A DNA stretch of 64,000 nt from BACL27 sp964203235 (GCA_964203235.1 CAXNLE010000001.1:496001-560000); one strand, 5' to 3'; shown: positions 7,469 to 16,065, numbered from the stretch's first letter. Numbers and translations are program-made. The notes: generated from the letters alone by a model not told the origin.

Positions 7469-8596
7469 ATGTCAATATCAGAAAAGCAAAATCAAGACAT
7501 TATCGGTCGAGATCAAATCAACAACATTGAGGCGATTCTCAGTATTCCAGTTACACCAACAAACGAAATTGAGCACGCAGTAAAAAATAACGCTGACACA
7601 ATTTTTACTTGGGATTATTCGTTGACCCGTCCGCCATTGCGCAAACTTTATGAGAAGGCCAAGACAAGCCAATGGAATGGCACAACTGATTTGCCGTGGG
7701 ACACAGCAGTTGATATTGAAAAGACTGTTGCCGCCGATCAAGCAGCAATTGGTAACGGCGTAGACCCAAGTTGGTATGCCGATACAAAACTTGCAACATG
7801 GGGCGACAAAGAATGGCTTGAGTTTGGTATCCAAAGCCGCAAGTGGATGCTTTCACAATTTCTTCATGGTGAGCAGGGTGCATTGATTTGCACTGCCAAA
7901 ATTGTCGAGACTGTGCCGTGGTACGACGCAAAGTTGTATGCCAGCACCCAAGTCGTAGACGAAGCACGACATGTTGAAGTATTCGCGCGATACCTAGACG
8001 AAAAACTCGAAGGTGGATACCCAATCAATGCTCACCTTGGTTTGCTACTTGACGACATCGTTAAAGATTCGCGCTGGGACTTGACATATCTCGGAATGCA
8101 GATAATGGTTGAGGGCCTCGCACTCGCAGCGTTTGGTTATCTGCATCAATTAACTGGTGAGCCACTTCTTAAGAAACTTCTTCGTTATGTAATGAGTGAC
8201 GAAGCGCGACACGTTGCGTTCGGTGTGTTGAGCCTTAAAGAGGTTTACGACGGAATGAGTGATGCAGAAATTATGGAGCGACAAGAGTTCGCCTATGAAG
8301 CAAGCATCCGTATGCGTGACCGATTCTTGCAACAAGAAGTTTGGCAATACATGGGTGTAGATCCGAAATCAGTTATCCCATTGTTGATTAACGACCCAAC
8401 TCGCAAAATATTTCAGCAGATGTTGTTCGCCAAAATTGTGCCTAACTGCAAGAAGCTCGGTTTACTTGACCGCAACGATTTCTGGTTGCGTCATCGCTTT
8501 GAAGAAATGGGTGTTATCCAGTTCGAAGATTGGGAGAACACCGGTGATGAATATCTCAAGTTCGAAATAGGCAAAGAGGTCGAAGCAGCGCACTGA
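7469..8596 (+). CDS. Ferritin-like di-iron carboxylate protein (putative oxygenase or oxidase)
   Basis: This 375-residue protein has a ferritin-like four-helix core with two complete iron-ligand helix pairs: HGEQGA followed by DEARHVEVF, and MVEGLA followed by DEARHVAFG. The doubled E...DEARH pattern is that of ribonucleotide-reductase-R2-like and AurF-like di-iron oxygenases rather than storage ferritins. No signal peptide is seen, so it is probably cytoplasmic. A good ribosome site (AGGAGAG) precedes the ATG. It lies directly behind the TetR gene and is probably controlled by it. The substrate is not recognisable; similar proteins are annotated only as ferritin-like domain proteins. Confidence 0.78.
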   Translation: MSISEKQNQDIIGRDQINNIEAILSIPVTPTNEIEHAVKNNADTIFTWDYSLTRPPLRKLYEKAKTSQWNGTTDLPWDTAVDIEKTVAADQAAIGNGVDPSWYADTKLATWGDKEWLEFGIQSRKWMLSQFLHGEQGALICTAKIVETVPWYDAKLYASTQVVDEARHVEVFARYLDEKLEGGYPINAHLGLLLDDIVKDSRWDLTYLGMQIMVEGLALAAFGYLHQLTGEPLLKKLLRYVMSDEARHVAFGVLSLKEVYDGMSDAEIMERQEFAYEASIRMRDRFLQQEVWQYMGVDPKSVIPLLINDPTRKIFQQMLFAKIVPNCKKLGLLDRNDFWLRHRFEEMGVIQFEDWENTGDEYLKFEIGKEVEAAH

Positions 8597-8637
8597 TTCA
8601 GCGCGTAAACCTATACAGCCGTGAGTTCTTGACTGAC

Positions 8638-8649
8638 TAGCATCTAACC
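8638..8649 (+). promoter_or_regulatory. Ancestral dapA -10 element, now driving the insertion
   Basis: TAGCAT at 8638-8643 lies 6 bases before the ATG at 8650, the first copy of the dapA start. The same -10 to ATG spacing is seen for several other genes here. The hexamer lies just outside the duplicated block, so only the upstream copy has it. The complete dapA at 9980 has lost this promoter and its leaderless position. No convincing -35 is visible. Confidence 0.5.
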
Positions 8650-8697
8650 ATGCCAAGATTCGGTCAAGTACTCACAGCAATGGTCACCCCGTTTGAT
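8644..8697. repeat. 54-bp direct repeat, upstream copy (dapA 5' end)
   Basis: Bases 8644-8697 are identical to 9974-10027. The block starts six bases before the dapA ATG and includes the first 16 codons. The flanking bases differ on both sides (T against C upstream, G against A downstream). The two copies are 1330 bases apart and bracket a single gene. Confidence 0.97.
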
Positions 8698-8715
8698 GGA
8701 GCTCTCAATAAATGA
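8650..8715 (+). pseudogene. Truncated dapA start, a 21-codon leader ORF
   Basis: The upstream repeat copy keeps the dapA ATG and first 16 codons (MPRFGQVLTAMVTPFD), then continues with GALNK and stops at TGA 8713-8715. This stop overlaps the ATG of the methyltransferase at 8712 in the form ATGA, and a GGAG lies at 8698-8701 inside the leader. Ribosomes starting on the old dapA start would therefore terminate exactly at the new gene's start, favouring translational coupling. Whether the peptide has a function is unknown. Confidence 0.65.
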
Positions 8716-9977
8716 TTGAATACCCAAATCACAATTGCGATAGTAATAGGGTCGAAGAAATTTTGCTCGCAAATTACGATTTAAGTGGCTCAATAAAAAA
8801 GTATGACGCTCGCGAGAACGCGTCTCTTTCAATATTCGGTAATACTACGATTCAAGCGTTTCAGCCAGGACTCTTTCAGAGTATTGGATACCCATTTCGA
8901 ATTACAAACCCATCAGAATTATGGCGCTATCACGACATGATGAAAGACAATCAATTTGAAAATCTTCTGAAGGCCGTTGGTTCCATATCGCCTGGCGAAT
9001 TCAATCTGCTTGTCAAGACGAGCCAACAAATAAGGGCTTACGGAACCAAATCATTAGGGATTAATGGCACAGGGAAGAAAGCGCTTTTGGCCTCGCTCAA
9101 CTACTTGAGAATTATTGAGAACCGAGTGGGAGTTGAAAATTTATCAGGTTTGAAAATTTTGGAGATTGGTCCTGGTTGTGGATATTTGGGGCTTCTTGCG
9201 TGGTCAAAAAAGTATCAATATTCGGCAGTTGAGAATGCCCAAGCGATGTTCTTGTACCAAAAGAGTTTGTGGTCGTCCATTATTGGCGATGGATATCAAG
9301 ATCTAAGCGAAAGTGAAGAGTCGACTACCGCGGCCGTGAGTCATATCCCATGGTGGATAGTTGCTGATACTAATATCATCCTTCCAGCTTTTAATGTAGT
9401 TATTTGCAACCATGCATTTGCTGAAATGTCAAAGTCAGCCCTCAAGTTTTATCTTTGGAGGATAAGAGAAGAATGGTCGAGAGGTAATGTCTACACGGGA
9501 GTGGTAATCGCTCAGTCGCTAGGTAAGAAAAATACTAGTTACGCAGAAGTCCTTGAGATATTTTCAACTTGTGGATATGAACTGATCGAAAAATCTTCAG
9601 GTGTGAATAAGTTTGACGATGTTTACTGTTGGAAATTACAAAACTCAGGAGGGTTGGAGACCTTCTTGAAAGTTAAAGACAAGACAAAGAATCAGATTTT
9701 GATGAATTTTTTGTCTGCATGTCGAAGAGGTAAGTTGAAATTGTTGTTGACTGCGGCAAAACAAATATTGATACCAAGTATCCGGCAGTCAGCGGACGTG
9801 AAGCTTGAATTCCCTCAGTCCGTGAAAAACAATTGGGAATCCAATCGGAGTGTTGATAATGAAAAACTTCGTGTTTACTTTGACTCTATTATTCCTAGCG
9901 AGCTAACGGCCGAAGACTTATTTGGTGAGTATTTAAAGAATGGCCACAATACGAATTTTACGAATTCAAATTCCTAA
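8712..9977 (+). CDS. SAM-dependent methyltransferase, possibly a sugar O-methyltransferase
   Basis: This is a 421-residue protein of which only the central Rossmann methyltransferase part is recognisable: motif I LKILEIGPGCGYLGLL near residues 146-161, then an acidic or hydrophobic strand AVENAQAM and NVVICNHAFAEMS, in the place of the post-motif strand before the active-site loop. The layout resembles the putative sugar O-methyltransferase family found in surface-polysaccharide loci; this is a weak match by eye. The start ATG has GGAG 10 bases upstream and overlaps the leader stop. The stop codon TAA (9975-9977) is supplied by the downstream repeat copy. Codon use is richer in AT-ending and ATA/TTA codons than the neighbours, suggesting transfer. 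Confidence 0.75.
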   Translation: MIEYPNHNCDSNRVEEILLANYDLSGSIKKYDARENASLSIFGNTTIQAFQPGLFQSIGYPFRITNPSELWRYHDMMKDNQFENLLKAVGSISPGEFNLLVKTSQQIRAYGTKSLGINGTGKKALLASLNYLRIIENRVGVENLSGLKILEIGPGCGYLGLLAWSKKYQYSAVENAQAMFLYQKSLWSSIIGDGYQDLSESEESTTAAVSHIPWWIVADTNIILPAFNVVICNHAFAEMSKSALKFYLWRIREEWSRGNVYTGVVIAQSLGKKNTSYAEVLEIFSTCGYELIEKSSGVNKFDDVYCWKLQNSGGLETFLKVKDKTKNQILMNFLSACRRGKLKLLLTAAKQILIPSIRQSADVKLEFPQSVKNNWESNRSVDNEKLRVYFDSIIPSELTAEDLFGEYLKNGHNTNFTNSNS

Positions 9978-10027
9978 CCATGCCAAGATTCGGTCAAGTA
10001 CTCACAGCAATGGTCACCCCGTTTGAT
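9974..10027. repeat. 54-bp direct repeat, downstream copy (dapA 5' end)
   Basis: Identical to 8644-8697. This copy supplies the TAA stop of the methyltransferase and the start plus first 16 codons of the complete dapA. Confidence 0.97.
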
Positions 10028-10882
10028 AAAAATGGCGAACTTGATCTTGACGGCGTGCGTCGTCTTGCAAAGTGGTTGCAAGAGAACGGTAACGACGGAC
10101 TCGTAGTAGGTGGCACAACCGGTGAAGCATCAACTCTTACAGATGAGGAAAAACTCTCGTTGTTTAGTGCAACTGTTGAAGCAGTGACGATCCCTGTCAT
10201 TGCTGGAACAGTCACAAATGACACACGTCATTCGATTCATCTAACGAAACAAGCATCAAAACTCGGCATCGCCGGCGTGCTCGCGGTTGGCCCGTACTAC
10301 AACCGTCCATCTCAAGCCGGAATTTTCGCTCATATGACAGAAGTTTGTGCAGCGACAACTCTTCCGGTAGTTGTTTACGACATCCCAGTGCGTACAGGTC
10401 GAAAGATTTCAACTTCGACACTCGCGAAACTCGCGAACGAAGTAAAGAATGTTGCTGCGTTGAAAGATGCGAGCGGCAACCCGGCCGAGACCGCGATGTT
10501 AATGACCCAAGTGCCAAAAAGTTTTGAACTTCTCAGCGGCGATGACGGTTTAACTTTGCCGCTAATGGCGATTGGTGCAGTCGGCGTGATCGGAGTCGCA
10601 ACCCATTGGACAGGTGTCGATCACCAAGAAATGTTTAAAAAGTGGAATGCCGGCGACATCGTGGGTGCCCGAGCAGTGAATGCAAGAATGTTAGAAAGTT
10701 TTGCGTTTGAAACAGGCGACGAAAATCCAAATCCATTGCCAAGCAAAGCAATGATGAACCATCTCGGATTGTCAGTTGGCGATGCGCGATTACCAATGGG
10801 GCCACCACCAACTGGTCTTGCCGAACGGGCAGCAAAAGTATTTGGTAATTTGCAAGCAGCGCGTGCTGCCGCAAGTCGCTAA
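9980..10882 (+). CDS. dapA: 4-hydroxy-tetrahydrodipicolinate synthase
   Basis: DapA condenses pyruvate with aspartate semialdehyde, the first committed step to lysine and diaminopimelate. The 300-residue protein has the family motifs GGTTGEASTL, the tyrosine-containing YYNRPSQAG, VVYDIPVRTG, and the Schiff-base lysine in VAALKDASGN. Length is normal and the gene appears intact. The ATG comes 2 bases after the methyltransferase stop and lacks an upstream Shine-Dalgarno. Its ancestral promoter is 1.3 kb upstream, so expression probably depends on readthrough and reinitiation. RNase J follows 11 bases after the stop. Confidence 0.97.
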   Translation: MPRFGQVLTAMVTPFDKNGELDLDGVRRLAKWLQENGNDGLVVGGTTGEASTLTDEEKLSLFSATVEAVTIPVIAGTVTNDTRHSIHLTKQASKLGIAGVLAVGPYYNRPSQAGIFAHMTEVCAATTLPVVVYDIPVRTGRKISTSTLAKLANEVKNVAALKDASGNPAETAMLMTQVPKSFELLSGDDGLTLPLMAIGAVGVIGVATHWTGVDHQEMFKKWNAGDIVGARAVNARMLESFAFETGDENPNPLPSKAMMNHLGLSVGDARLPMGPPPTGLAERAAKVFGNLQAARAAASR

Positions 10883-10893
10883 CAGCTTATTTA

Positions 10894-12267
10894 ATGTCAA
10901 AACCAGTTCGCATCTCGTTTCTTGGCGGGCTCGGCGAAATCGGCCGTAACTGTATGGCGATTGAGCAAGATAAAAAGATCTTGCTCATTGATTGCGGCTT
11001 AATGTTTCCAAAAGCCGAGCATGGCGACGATGTTGATGTGATAATCCCTGACTTCACTTGGTTGCTTCAAAACAAAGAACGAATAGTTGGATGCGTAGCC
11101 ACACACGGTCATGAAGATCACGTCGGTGCATTGCAATATTTGTTGCGAGATGCTTCGTTTCCGTTATATGGTTCGGCACTGACATTGGGTTTGGCGCGAA
11201 ATCGAATCGCTGAGGCCCGACTGACTGAGAAAACTAAGTTCATCGAAGTTGATGACAACGATCGAGTCAAAATTGGTCCATTTGAAGTCGAGTTCATACC
11301 AGTAACACATTCTGTTCCGCATGCTCACGCAATAGCTTTACATACAGCGCAAGGCGTGATTGTTCATTCTGGCGATTTCAAACTTGATCTGACACCAGTT
11401 GATGATCGACGCACCGATCTTGCACGGCTTGGTTCGCTTTCATCAAATGAGGGTATTCGGTTGTTGATGCTTGACTCAACAAATGCGGGCGAACGCGGGC
11501 ATGCTCCGAGTGAATCGGATGTTGGCGTTGTGTTGCGACAACTATTTAATGACCATCGAAGCAAACGAATCATCACAGCAAGTTTTGCGAGTCATATTCA
11601 CCGTGTTCAACAAATTGCTAACGCGGCCATTGAATCGGGTCGTGTTGTCGTGCCATTAGGGCGATCAATGATCAATAACATTCGTCTTGCACGAGATCTA
11701 AAAGTTTTGACAATCCCCGAAAAGAGTTTGGTCAGTTCTGACTCGCTTGGCAAATATGACGATGAAGAAATTTGTATCATCTCGACTGGATCACAGGGAG
11801 AAGCGATGTCGGCGCTGACGTTGTTGGCCAAGGGTGACAGCCGATATGTCAAAGTCGGCGACAACGACACAGTTGTATTCTCGAGCCACGCGATCCCGGG
11901 CAATGAACACAATGTCAACAAAGTGATTGATGCATTGCTGCGTCGCGGTGCCACTGTTGTGCATTCTGGCATCGCCGATGTGCACGCGACGGGTCATGCA
12001 CAGGCTGAAGATCTAAAAATGTATTTGAATATCACAGAACCTGAATGGTTTATCCCGATTCACGGTGAGTATCGCCACATGGTTGCCAATACCGAGTTAG
12101 CAAAAATCATGGGGGTCGCGCCAAGCAAAGTTTTGTTGTGCGAAGACGGAGATGTTGTTGAAATCACCGACAAGAATCTCGACTTTGATGGTCGCATACC
12201 AGCAGAGTTTGTCGTGCCAGCAAAACTACAACGGGGCAACAAGAACAAAAAGGCCAAGCACAAGTAA
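10894..12267 (+). CDS. rnj: RNase J-type ribonuclease, short form lacking the C-terminal domain
   Basis: This is a metallo-beta-lactamase/beta-CASP ribonuclease for RNA decay and maturation. The core is complete: FLGGLGEIGRN, the zinc motif THGHEDHVGA, HSGDFKLD, TNAGERGHAPSE, the beta-CASP motifs STGSQGE, SSHAIPGNE and HATGHAQ, and the late histidine in IPIHGEYRHM. The protein stops at 457 residues, just after GRIPAEFV, with a basic tail (RGNKNKKAKHK). Family members are about 550 residues or more, so the C-terminal domain is missing. The stop is a clean TAA and no continuation is seen in the 51 bases before ftsK. The dapA-rnj order is common in actinobacteria. Confidence 0.92.
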   Translation: MSKPVRISFLGGLGEIGRNCMAIEQDKKILLIDCGLMFPKAEHGDDVDVIIPDFTWLLQNKERIVGCVATHGHEDHVGALQYLLRDASFPLYGSALTLGLARNRIAEARLTEKTKFIEVDDNDRVKIGPFEVEFIPVTHSVPHAHAIALHTAQGVIVHSGDFKLDLTPVDDRRTDLARLGSLSSNEGIRLLMLDSTNAGERGHAPSESDVGVVLRQLFNDHRSKRIITASFASHIHRVQQIANAAIESGRVVVPLGRSMINNIRLARDLKVLTIPEKSLVSSDSLGKYDDEEICIISTGSQGEAMSALTLLAKGDSRYVKVGDNDTVVFSSHAIPGNEHNVNKVIDALLRRGATVVHSGIADVHATGHAQAEDLKMYLNITEPEWFIPIHGEYRHMVANTELAKIMGVAPSKVLLCEDGDVVEITDKNLDFDGRIPAEFVVPAKLQRGNKNKKAKHK

Positions 12268-12306
12268 ATAGCCTGGTTAGTCCCTGACCGAGAGATGCTC
12301 GATTGG

Positions 12307-12312
12307 TAATGT
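12307..12312 (+). promoter_or_regulatory. -10 element of probable leaderless promoter for ftsK
   Basis: TAATGT is followed by exactly 6 bases and then the GTG start at 12319. No ribosome-binding site precedes this GTG, which fits a leaderless transcript. The -35 is unclear. Confidence 0.5.
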
Positions 12313-12318
12313 TGATTC

Positions 12319-14745
12319 GTGGCAAAAGCGGCGAAATCTAAATCTTCGCGCTCTAAATCTTCGCGGTCTAAGTCTGGGTCGTCTGGTGCTAAGCGAAAAG
12401 CACCGCGCTCAACTGCACATTTGAGTACGTATCGAGAACATGAAACAGATGACGAGCCGATTAAGTACTACTACAAGTCGGAGCATCCGCCAATGTTTGG
12501 TGGTGTGTTTGCGGGTCGTTCAAACGAATTTGGTGGACTTGGGTTAATTGCCTTTGGGATTTTGCTTATTTTGTCTGTTTATATCGAGTCGGCTGGTCCG
12601 GTTGGTCAAGCATTAGATGCTGCACTGTTATTTTTAATCGGTGGTGGACGGTATTTTCTGCCAGTAATAAGTTTTGGACTTGGAATCGTTCTTGCAATTC
12701 AAAAAGATTGGCAGTATCGATCTCGTAGCGCGATCGGTTGGGGGTTGCTCTCTGGCGTGCTACTCGGTCTTGTACATATCTACTCGAGCGATTCTGCAAA
12801 AAATCCTGGTGGATGGATCGGATGGCTGTTTAGTGAGCCAATAACCAGTTCATTTTCTGACGCTGGAGCAACTGCACTTTTATCGATCTTGCTCGTTGGT
12901 TCGGCGATGATGATCACGGGCAAATCTGTGATTGAGTTAAGTGTTTTGATTTGGAGATCTATCGTCGGAGCAAACTCTTATGTTGCGCAAAAAAGCAAAA
13001 TTCAAAATGATTCACTCGGCGCCAACTATTCGGATATGGGTATTGATGATTCTGATGATTTTGATGATGAAGCGGCACAACTATTTGATTTTGCGCTAGA
13101 TCCAGAATTAGAAAACTTAGATGACGAAGAAGTGGATGAGTCAGAATTGGTTGACGAACAACCAAAACCAAAACGCGGTCGCAAGCGACGCGAAAAGGCA
13201 AAAGCAAAACTCGCACCAGTTAAGGGAGAGTTGCAAGAAATACCGCTCGGACCATCTGGGCAACCAAGTGCTTGGACGCTTCCAGAAATGGAATTTCTTT
13301 CATTAACAACAAATAAAAAAGCGAACGAGCAAACAATTCGAGATCGTGGCGACCAACTTGTTGCCGCATTGGCTTCGCATGGTGTCGAGACTGTGCTCGT
13401 CGGTTATACCCGCGGGCCGACTGTTACGCGCTACGAACTCTCACTAGGCGATGGTGTAAAAGTTGCCAAAGTTACTTCGTTGTCTCGCGACATCGCTTAC
13501 ACAATGGCTGCGACTGATGTGCGAATTCTCGCACCAATACCTGGTCGTTCGGCGATCGGCATTGAGGTGCCTAACGAACTTCGAGAACTTGTCTCAATTG
13601 GAGACCTCCTAGTTTCTCAAGAAGCCCGCACGGCAAATCATCCGCTTGATGTTGCTGTGGGCAAAGATATTTCGGGTCGCTCGGTTTTCTTAAATATTTC
13701 GACGACACCGCACTTGTTAATTGCAGGTGCAACAGGTGCGGGTAAATCAAGCGCGATTAACTGCATCATCACATCGGTATTGATGCGTGCAACGCCTGAT
13801 CAGGTCAAGATGATTCTGATCGACCCTAAACAAGTTGAGATGGGGCAGTATGCACGCTTGCCACATTTGTTGACCGCTCCAGTTACAAACCCGAAAAAAG
13901 CCGCAAACGCTCTTGGCTGGGCAGTTAAAGAAATGGAGCGACGATACGACGTTCTAGTTGAAGCTGGTTTCCGCGATATCGCTGGTTACAACGCTGCATA
14001 CGATCGTGGCGAAATGACAGTTGAGTCAGGTCAACCTGCAGATAAAAAGTTCGAGCGGATTCCATACGTTTTGATTGTTGTTGATGAGTTAAACGATTTG
14101 ATGATGGTTGCTGCACGAGATGTTGAAGATTGCATCACGCGAATCGCGCAAAAAGCACGCGCAGTCGGAATCCACTTAATAGTTGCAACACAGCGACCGA
14201 GTGTGAACGTAATAACTGGAGTGATCAAAGCCAACATTCCTGCGCGTATGGCATTCGCCGTTTCGAGTCTCACTGATAGCCGAGTAATTTTAGATCAGCC
14301 CGGTGCCGAAAAATTGATTGGTATGGGCGACATGTTGATGTTGCCTGGTAACACATCGGTATCGCAACGATTGCAATCAGCATGGGTTAGCGAAAATGAA
14401 GTGAAGAAAGTTGTCGGACATTGGCGTCGACAAGCCCCAGAAGTTGCCTATGTTTCTGGTGTTGAAGGCGAAGCCAATGCCTCGGGTAGTGCCTCGGTTT
14501 TCGGTGGAAGCAGTGGCGACGAAGGTGACGATGAGTTAATGCGTCAAGCGATGGATCTAGTTGTTCGTGCTCAACAAGGCAGCACTTCAATGTTGCAGCG
14601 CAAACTTAAAGTTGGTTTTGCACGCGCAGGTCGTCTCATGGACATGCTTGAACAACGAGGCGTAGTTGCGGCAAGTGAGGGCTCAAGGCCCCGCGAAGTT
14701 TTGATGAGCGTTGAAGAACTAGAACTGATTCAAAAAGCGAGTTAA
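12319..14745 (+). CDS. ftsK: DNA translocase FtsK/SpoIIIE
   Basis: This is a septum-anchored ATP-driven DNA pump for chromosome segregation, 808 residues. The N-terminus is a Ser/Arg/Lys repeat (SRSKSSRSKSG) followed by about four membrane helices between residues 70 and 205. An acidic linker (DDSDDFDDEAAQ, NLDDEEVDESE) and a basic patch (KPKRGRKRREK) come next. The motor has Walker A GATGAGKSS and Walker B VLIVVDELNDLMM, with the downstream motif ATQRPSVNVITG. The C-terminal gamma winged-helix domain is present (STSMLQRKLKVGFARAGRLM). The acidic linker is short for the family. GTG is the start; the gene sits between rnj and rimO. Confidence 0.95.
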   Translation: MAKAAKSKSSRSKSSRSKSGSSGAKRKAPRSTAHLSTYREHETDDEPIKYYYKSEHPPMFGGVFAGRSNEFGGLGLIAFGILLILSVYIESAGPVGQALDAALLFLIGGGRYFLPVISFGLGIVLAIQKDWQYRSRSAIGWGLLSGVLLGLVHIYSSDSAKNPGGWIGWLFSEPITSSFSDAGATALLSILLVGSAMMITGKSVIELSVLIWRSIVGANSYVAQKSKIQNDSLGANYSDMGIDDSDDFDDEAAQLFDFALDPELENLDDEEVDESELVDEQPKPKRGRKRREKAKAKLAPVKGELQEIPLGPSGQPSAWTLPEMEFLSLTTNKKANEQTIRDRGDQLVAALASHGVETVLVGYTRGPTVTRYELSLGDGVKVAKVTSLSRDIAYTMAATDVRILAPIPGRSAIGIEVPNELRELVSIGDLLVSQEARTANHPLDVAVGKDISGRSVFLNISTTPHLLIAGATGAGKSSAINCIITSVLMRATPDQVKMILIDPKQVEMGQYARLPHLLTAPVTNPKKAANALGWAVKEMERRYDVLVEAGFRDIAGYNAAYDRGEMTVESGQPADKKFERIPYVLIVVDELNDLMMVAARDVEDCITRIAQKARAVGIHLIVATQRPSVNVITGVIKANIPARMAFAVSSLTDSRVILDQPGAEKLIGMGDMLMLPGNTSVSQRLQSAWVSENEVKKVVGHWRRQAPEVAYVSGVEGEANASGSASVFGGSSGDEGDDELMRQAMDLVVRAQQGSTSMLQRKLKVGFARAGRLMDMLEQRGVVAASEGSRPREVLMSVEELELIQKAS

Positions 14746-14778
14746 TACGGTTTCTTTATTTAGATAGCATTACAACCC

Positions 14779-16062
14779 GTGACACAGCGTTTTTATCTTG
14801 AGTCGCTTGGTTGCCCAAAGAATGATGTTGACTCTGACAAAATAATTGGCACGTTGATGCTTGACGGCCTTGAGCGAACTGATGATGCGAGTCTGGCTGA
14901 TCTTGTTGTCGTGAACACTTGTGCGTTTATCGAAGACGCACGAAGAGAATCTATTGACACTGTGTTGGCGCTTTCGAAACTGCGCAAAGATGGCGCACGC
15001 GTTGTTGTAACGGGTTGCATGGCTGAGCGATACGGCTCTGAACTTGCTGAATCGTTACCTGAGGCCGACCACATAGCTGGTTTTGGAGTGCCGATAACAC
15101 TTACTAAAAAATCGCTGGTGGTTTCTGGCGAGCAGATACCAGCGTTTGATTTGCTGAACTTGCCACGACCAAAGTCGAGTTCGCCGTGGGCCTACATAAA
15201 AATCGCCGAAGGTTGCGATCGAAACTGTGGCTTTTGTGCGATACCAAGTTTTCGTGGTCCGCAACGCAGTCGTGATGTTGAATCAATTCTTGCCGAAGTT
15301 GAACAACTAGATGCCAAAGAAATTGTTTTGGTTGCGCAAGACCTTGCCAGTTATGGCAAAGATCGACCCGAAGAACTTGGTGCAGGCTCAATTGTTGAGT
15401 TAGTTAATCGTGTTGCTAGCAAAGTGCAACGAACGAGACTGCTCTACTTGTACCCAAGCGATTTAAGTGATGATTTGATTGATGCGATTTGTGCAACCGG
15501 CGTGCCATATTTTGATCTTTCGCTACAACATGTTTCGAAACAACATTTACGTCGAATGCGCCGATGGGGTGACGGTACGCGCTTTTTGAATCGCATTGAA
15601 GATATTCGCAAGCGTGAGCCCGAGGCAGCGATGCGAAGTAATTTCATAGTTGGTTATCCAGGCGAAACCGAAGAAGATCATGACGAGTTGCTGGCGTTTA
15701 TCGAAGATGCACAACTTGATTGGTGTGGATTCTTTGGGTTTAGTCCAGAAGAGGGCACTTATGCCCTTAACTTGCCCGATCACGTAGACAAATCACTAAT
15801 GAACGAGCGTCTGAGCGAGTTACGCGAAATGCAAGATGCGATTACGGCGCGCCGTCGGGATGACTTAATTGGCGAAACACTAGAAGTGCTCGTAGATTCA
15901 ACAGGCGTCGGTAGAAGCCATCGAGAAGCCCCAGAAATTGACGGAGTAATACATGTCAGCGAGACTCTAAGTGTGGGAAGTTTTGTGCAAGTTGAAATTG
16001 AAGATGCTCTCGGGCCAGATCTTTTGGCAGTTGGCGCCGCGCCAGATGCAGCGAGTCGGTAG
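14779..16062 (+). CDS. rimO: Ribosomal protein uS12 methylthiotransferase RimO
   Basis: RimO is a radical-SAM methylthiotransferase acting on an aspartate of ribosomal protein S12. The N-terminal UPF0004 domain carries cysteines in LESLGCPKND, VVNTCAFIE and VVTGCMAER, which bind one Fe-S cluster. The radical-SAM motif is CDRNCGFC (CxxxCxxC). A C-terminal TRAM-like region follows (IGETLEVLVDS...GSFVQVEIEDA). The sequence SLGCPKNDVDS is typical of RimO rather than MiaB. The start is GTG. A TAGCAT lies 8 bases upstream as a possible -10. pgsA starts 3 bases after the stop. Confidence 0.95.
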   Translation: MTQRFYLESLGCPKNDVDSDKIIGTLMLDGLERTDDASLADLVVVNTCAFIEDARRESIDTVLALSKLRKDGARVVVTGCMAERYGSELAESLPEADHIAGFGVPITLTKKSLVVSGEQIPAFDLLNLPRPKSSSPWAYIKIAEGCDRNCGFCAIPSFRGPQRSRDVESILAEVEQLDAKEIVLVAQDLASYGKDRPEELGAGSIVELVNRVASKVQRTRLLYLYPSDLSDDLIDAICATGVPYFDLSLQHVSKQHLRRMRRWGDGTRFLNRIEDIRKREPEAAMRSNFIVGYPGETEEDHDELLAFIEDAQLDWCGFFGFSPEEGTYALNLPDHVDKSLMNERLSELREMQDAITARRRDDLIGETLEVLVDSTGVGRSHREAPEIDGVIHVSETLSVGSFVQVEIEDALGPDLLAVGAAPDAASR

Positions 16063-16065
16063 ATC

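Larger units (their letters stand above)
8644..9973 (+). mobile_element. One-gene insertion at the 5' end of dapA flanked by 54-bp direct repeats
   Basis: The 1330-base unit holds one repeat copy plus 1276 bases carrying only a methyltransferase gene. The gene is more AT-rich in codon choice than its neighbours by eye. No integrase, transposase or terminal inverted repeat is present. The arrangement equals integration of a circular or repeat-bearing DNA at the dapA start, leaving an intact downstream dapA. Homologous single crossover, loss-of-integrase site-specific integration, or local duplication could each produce it. Confidence 0.6.

Noticed and set aside
8598..10030. Classical transposon or prophage at the dapA insertion
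   Set aside because: No transposase, integrase, terminal inverted repeats or short target duplication. The 54-bp repeats are dapA sequence, and the only cargo is one methyltransferase.
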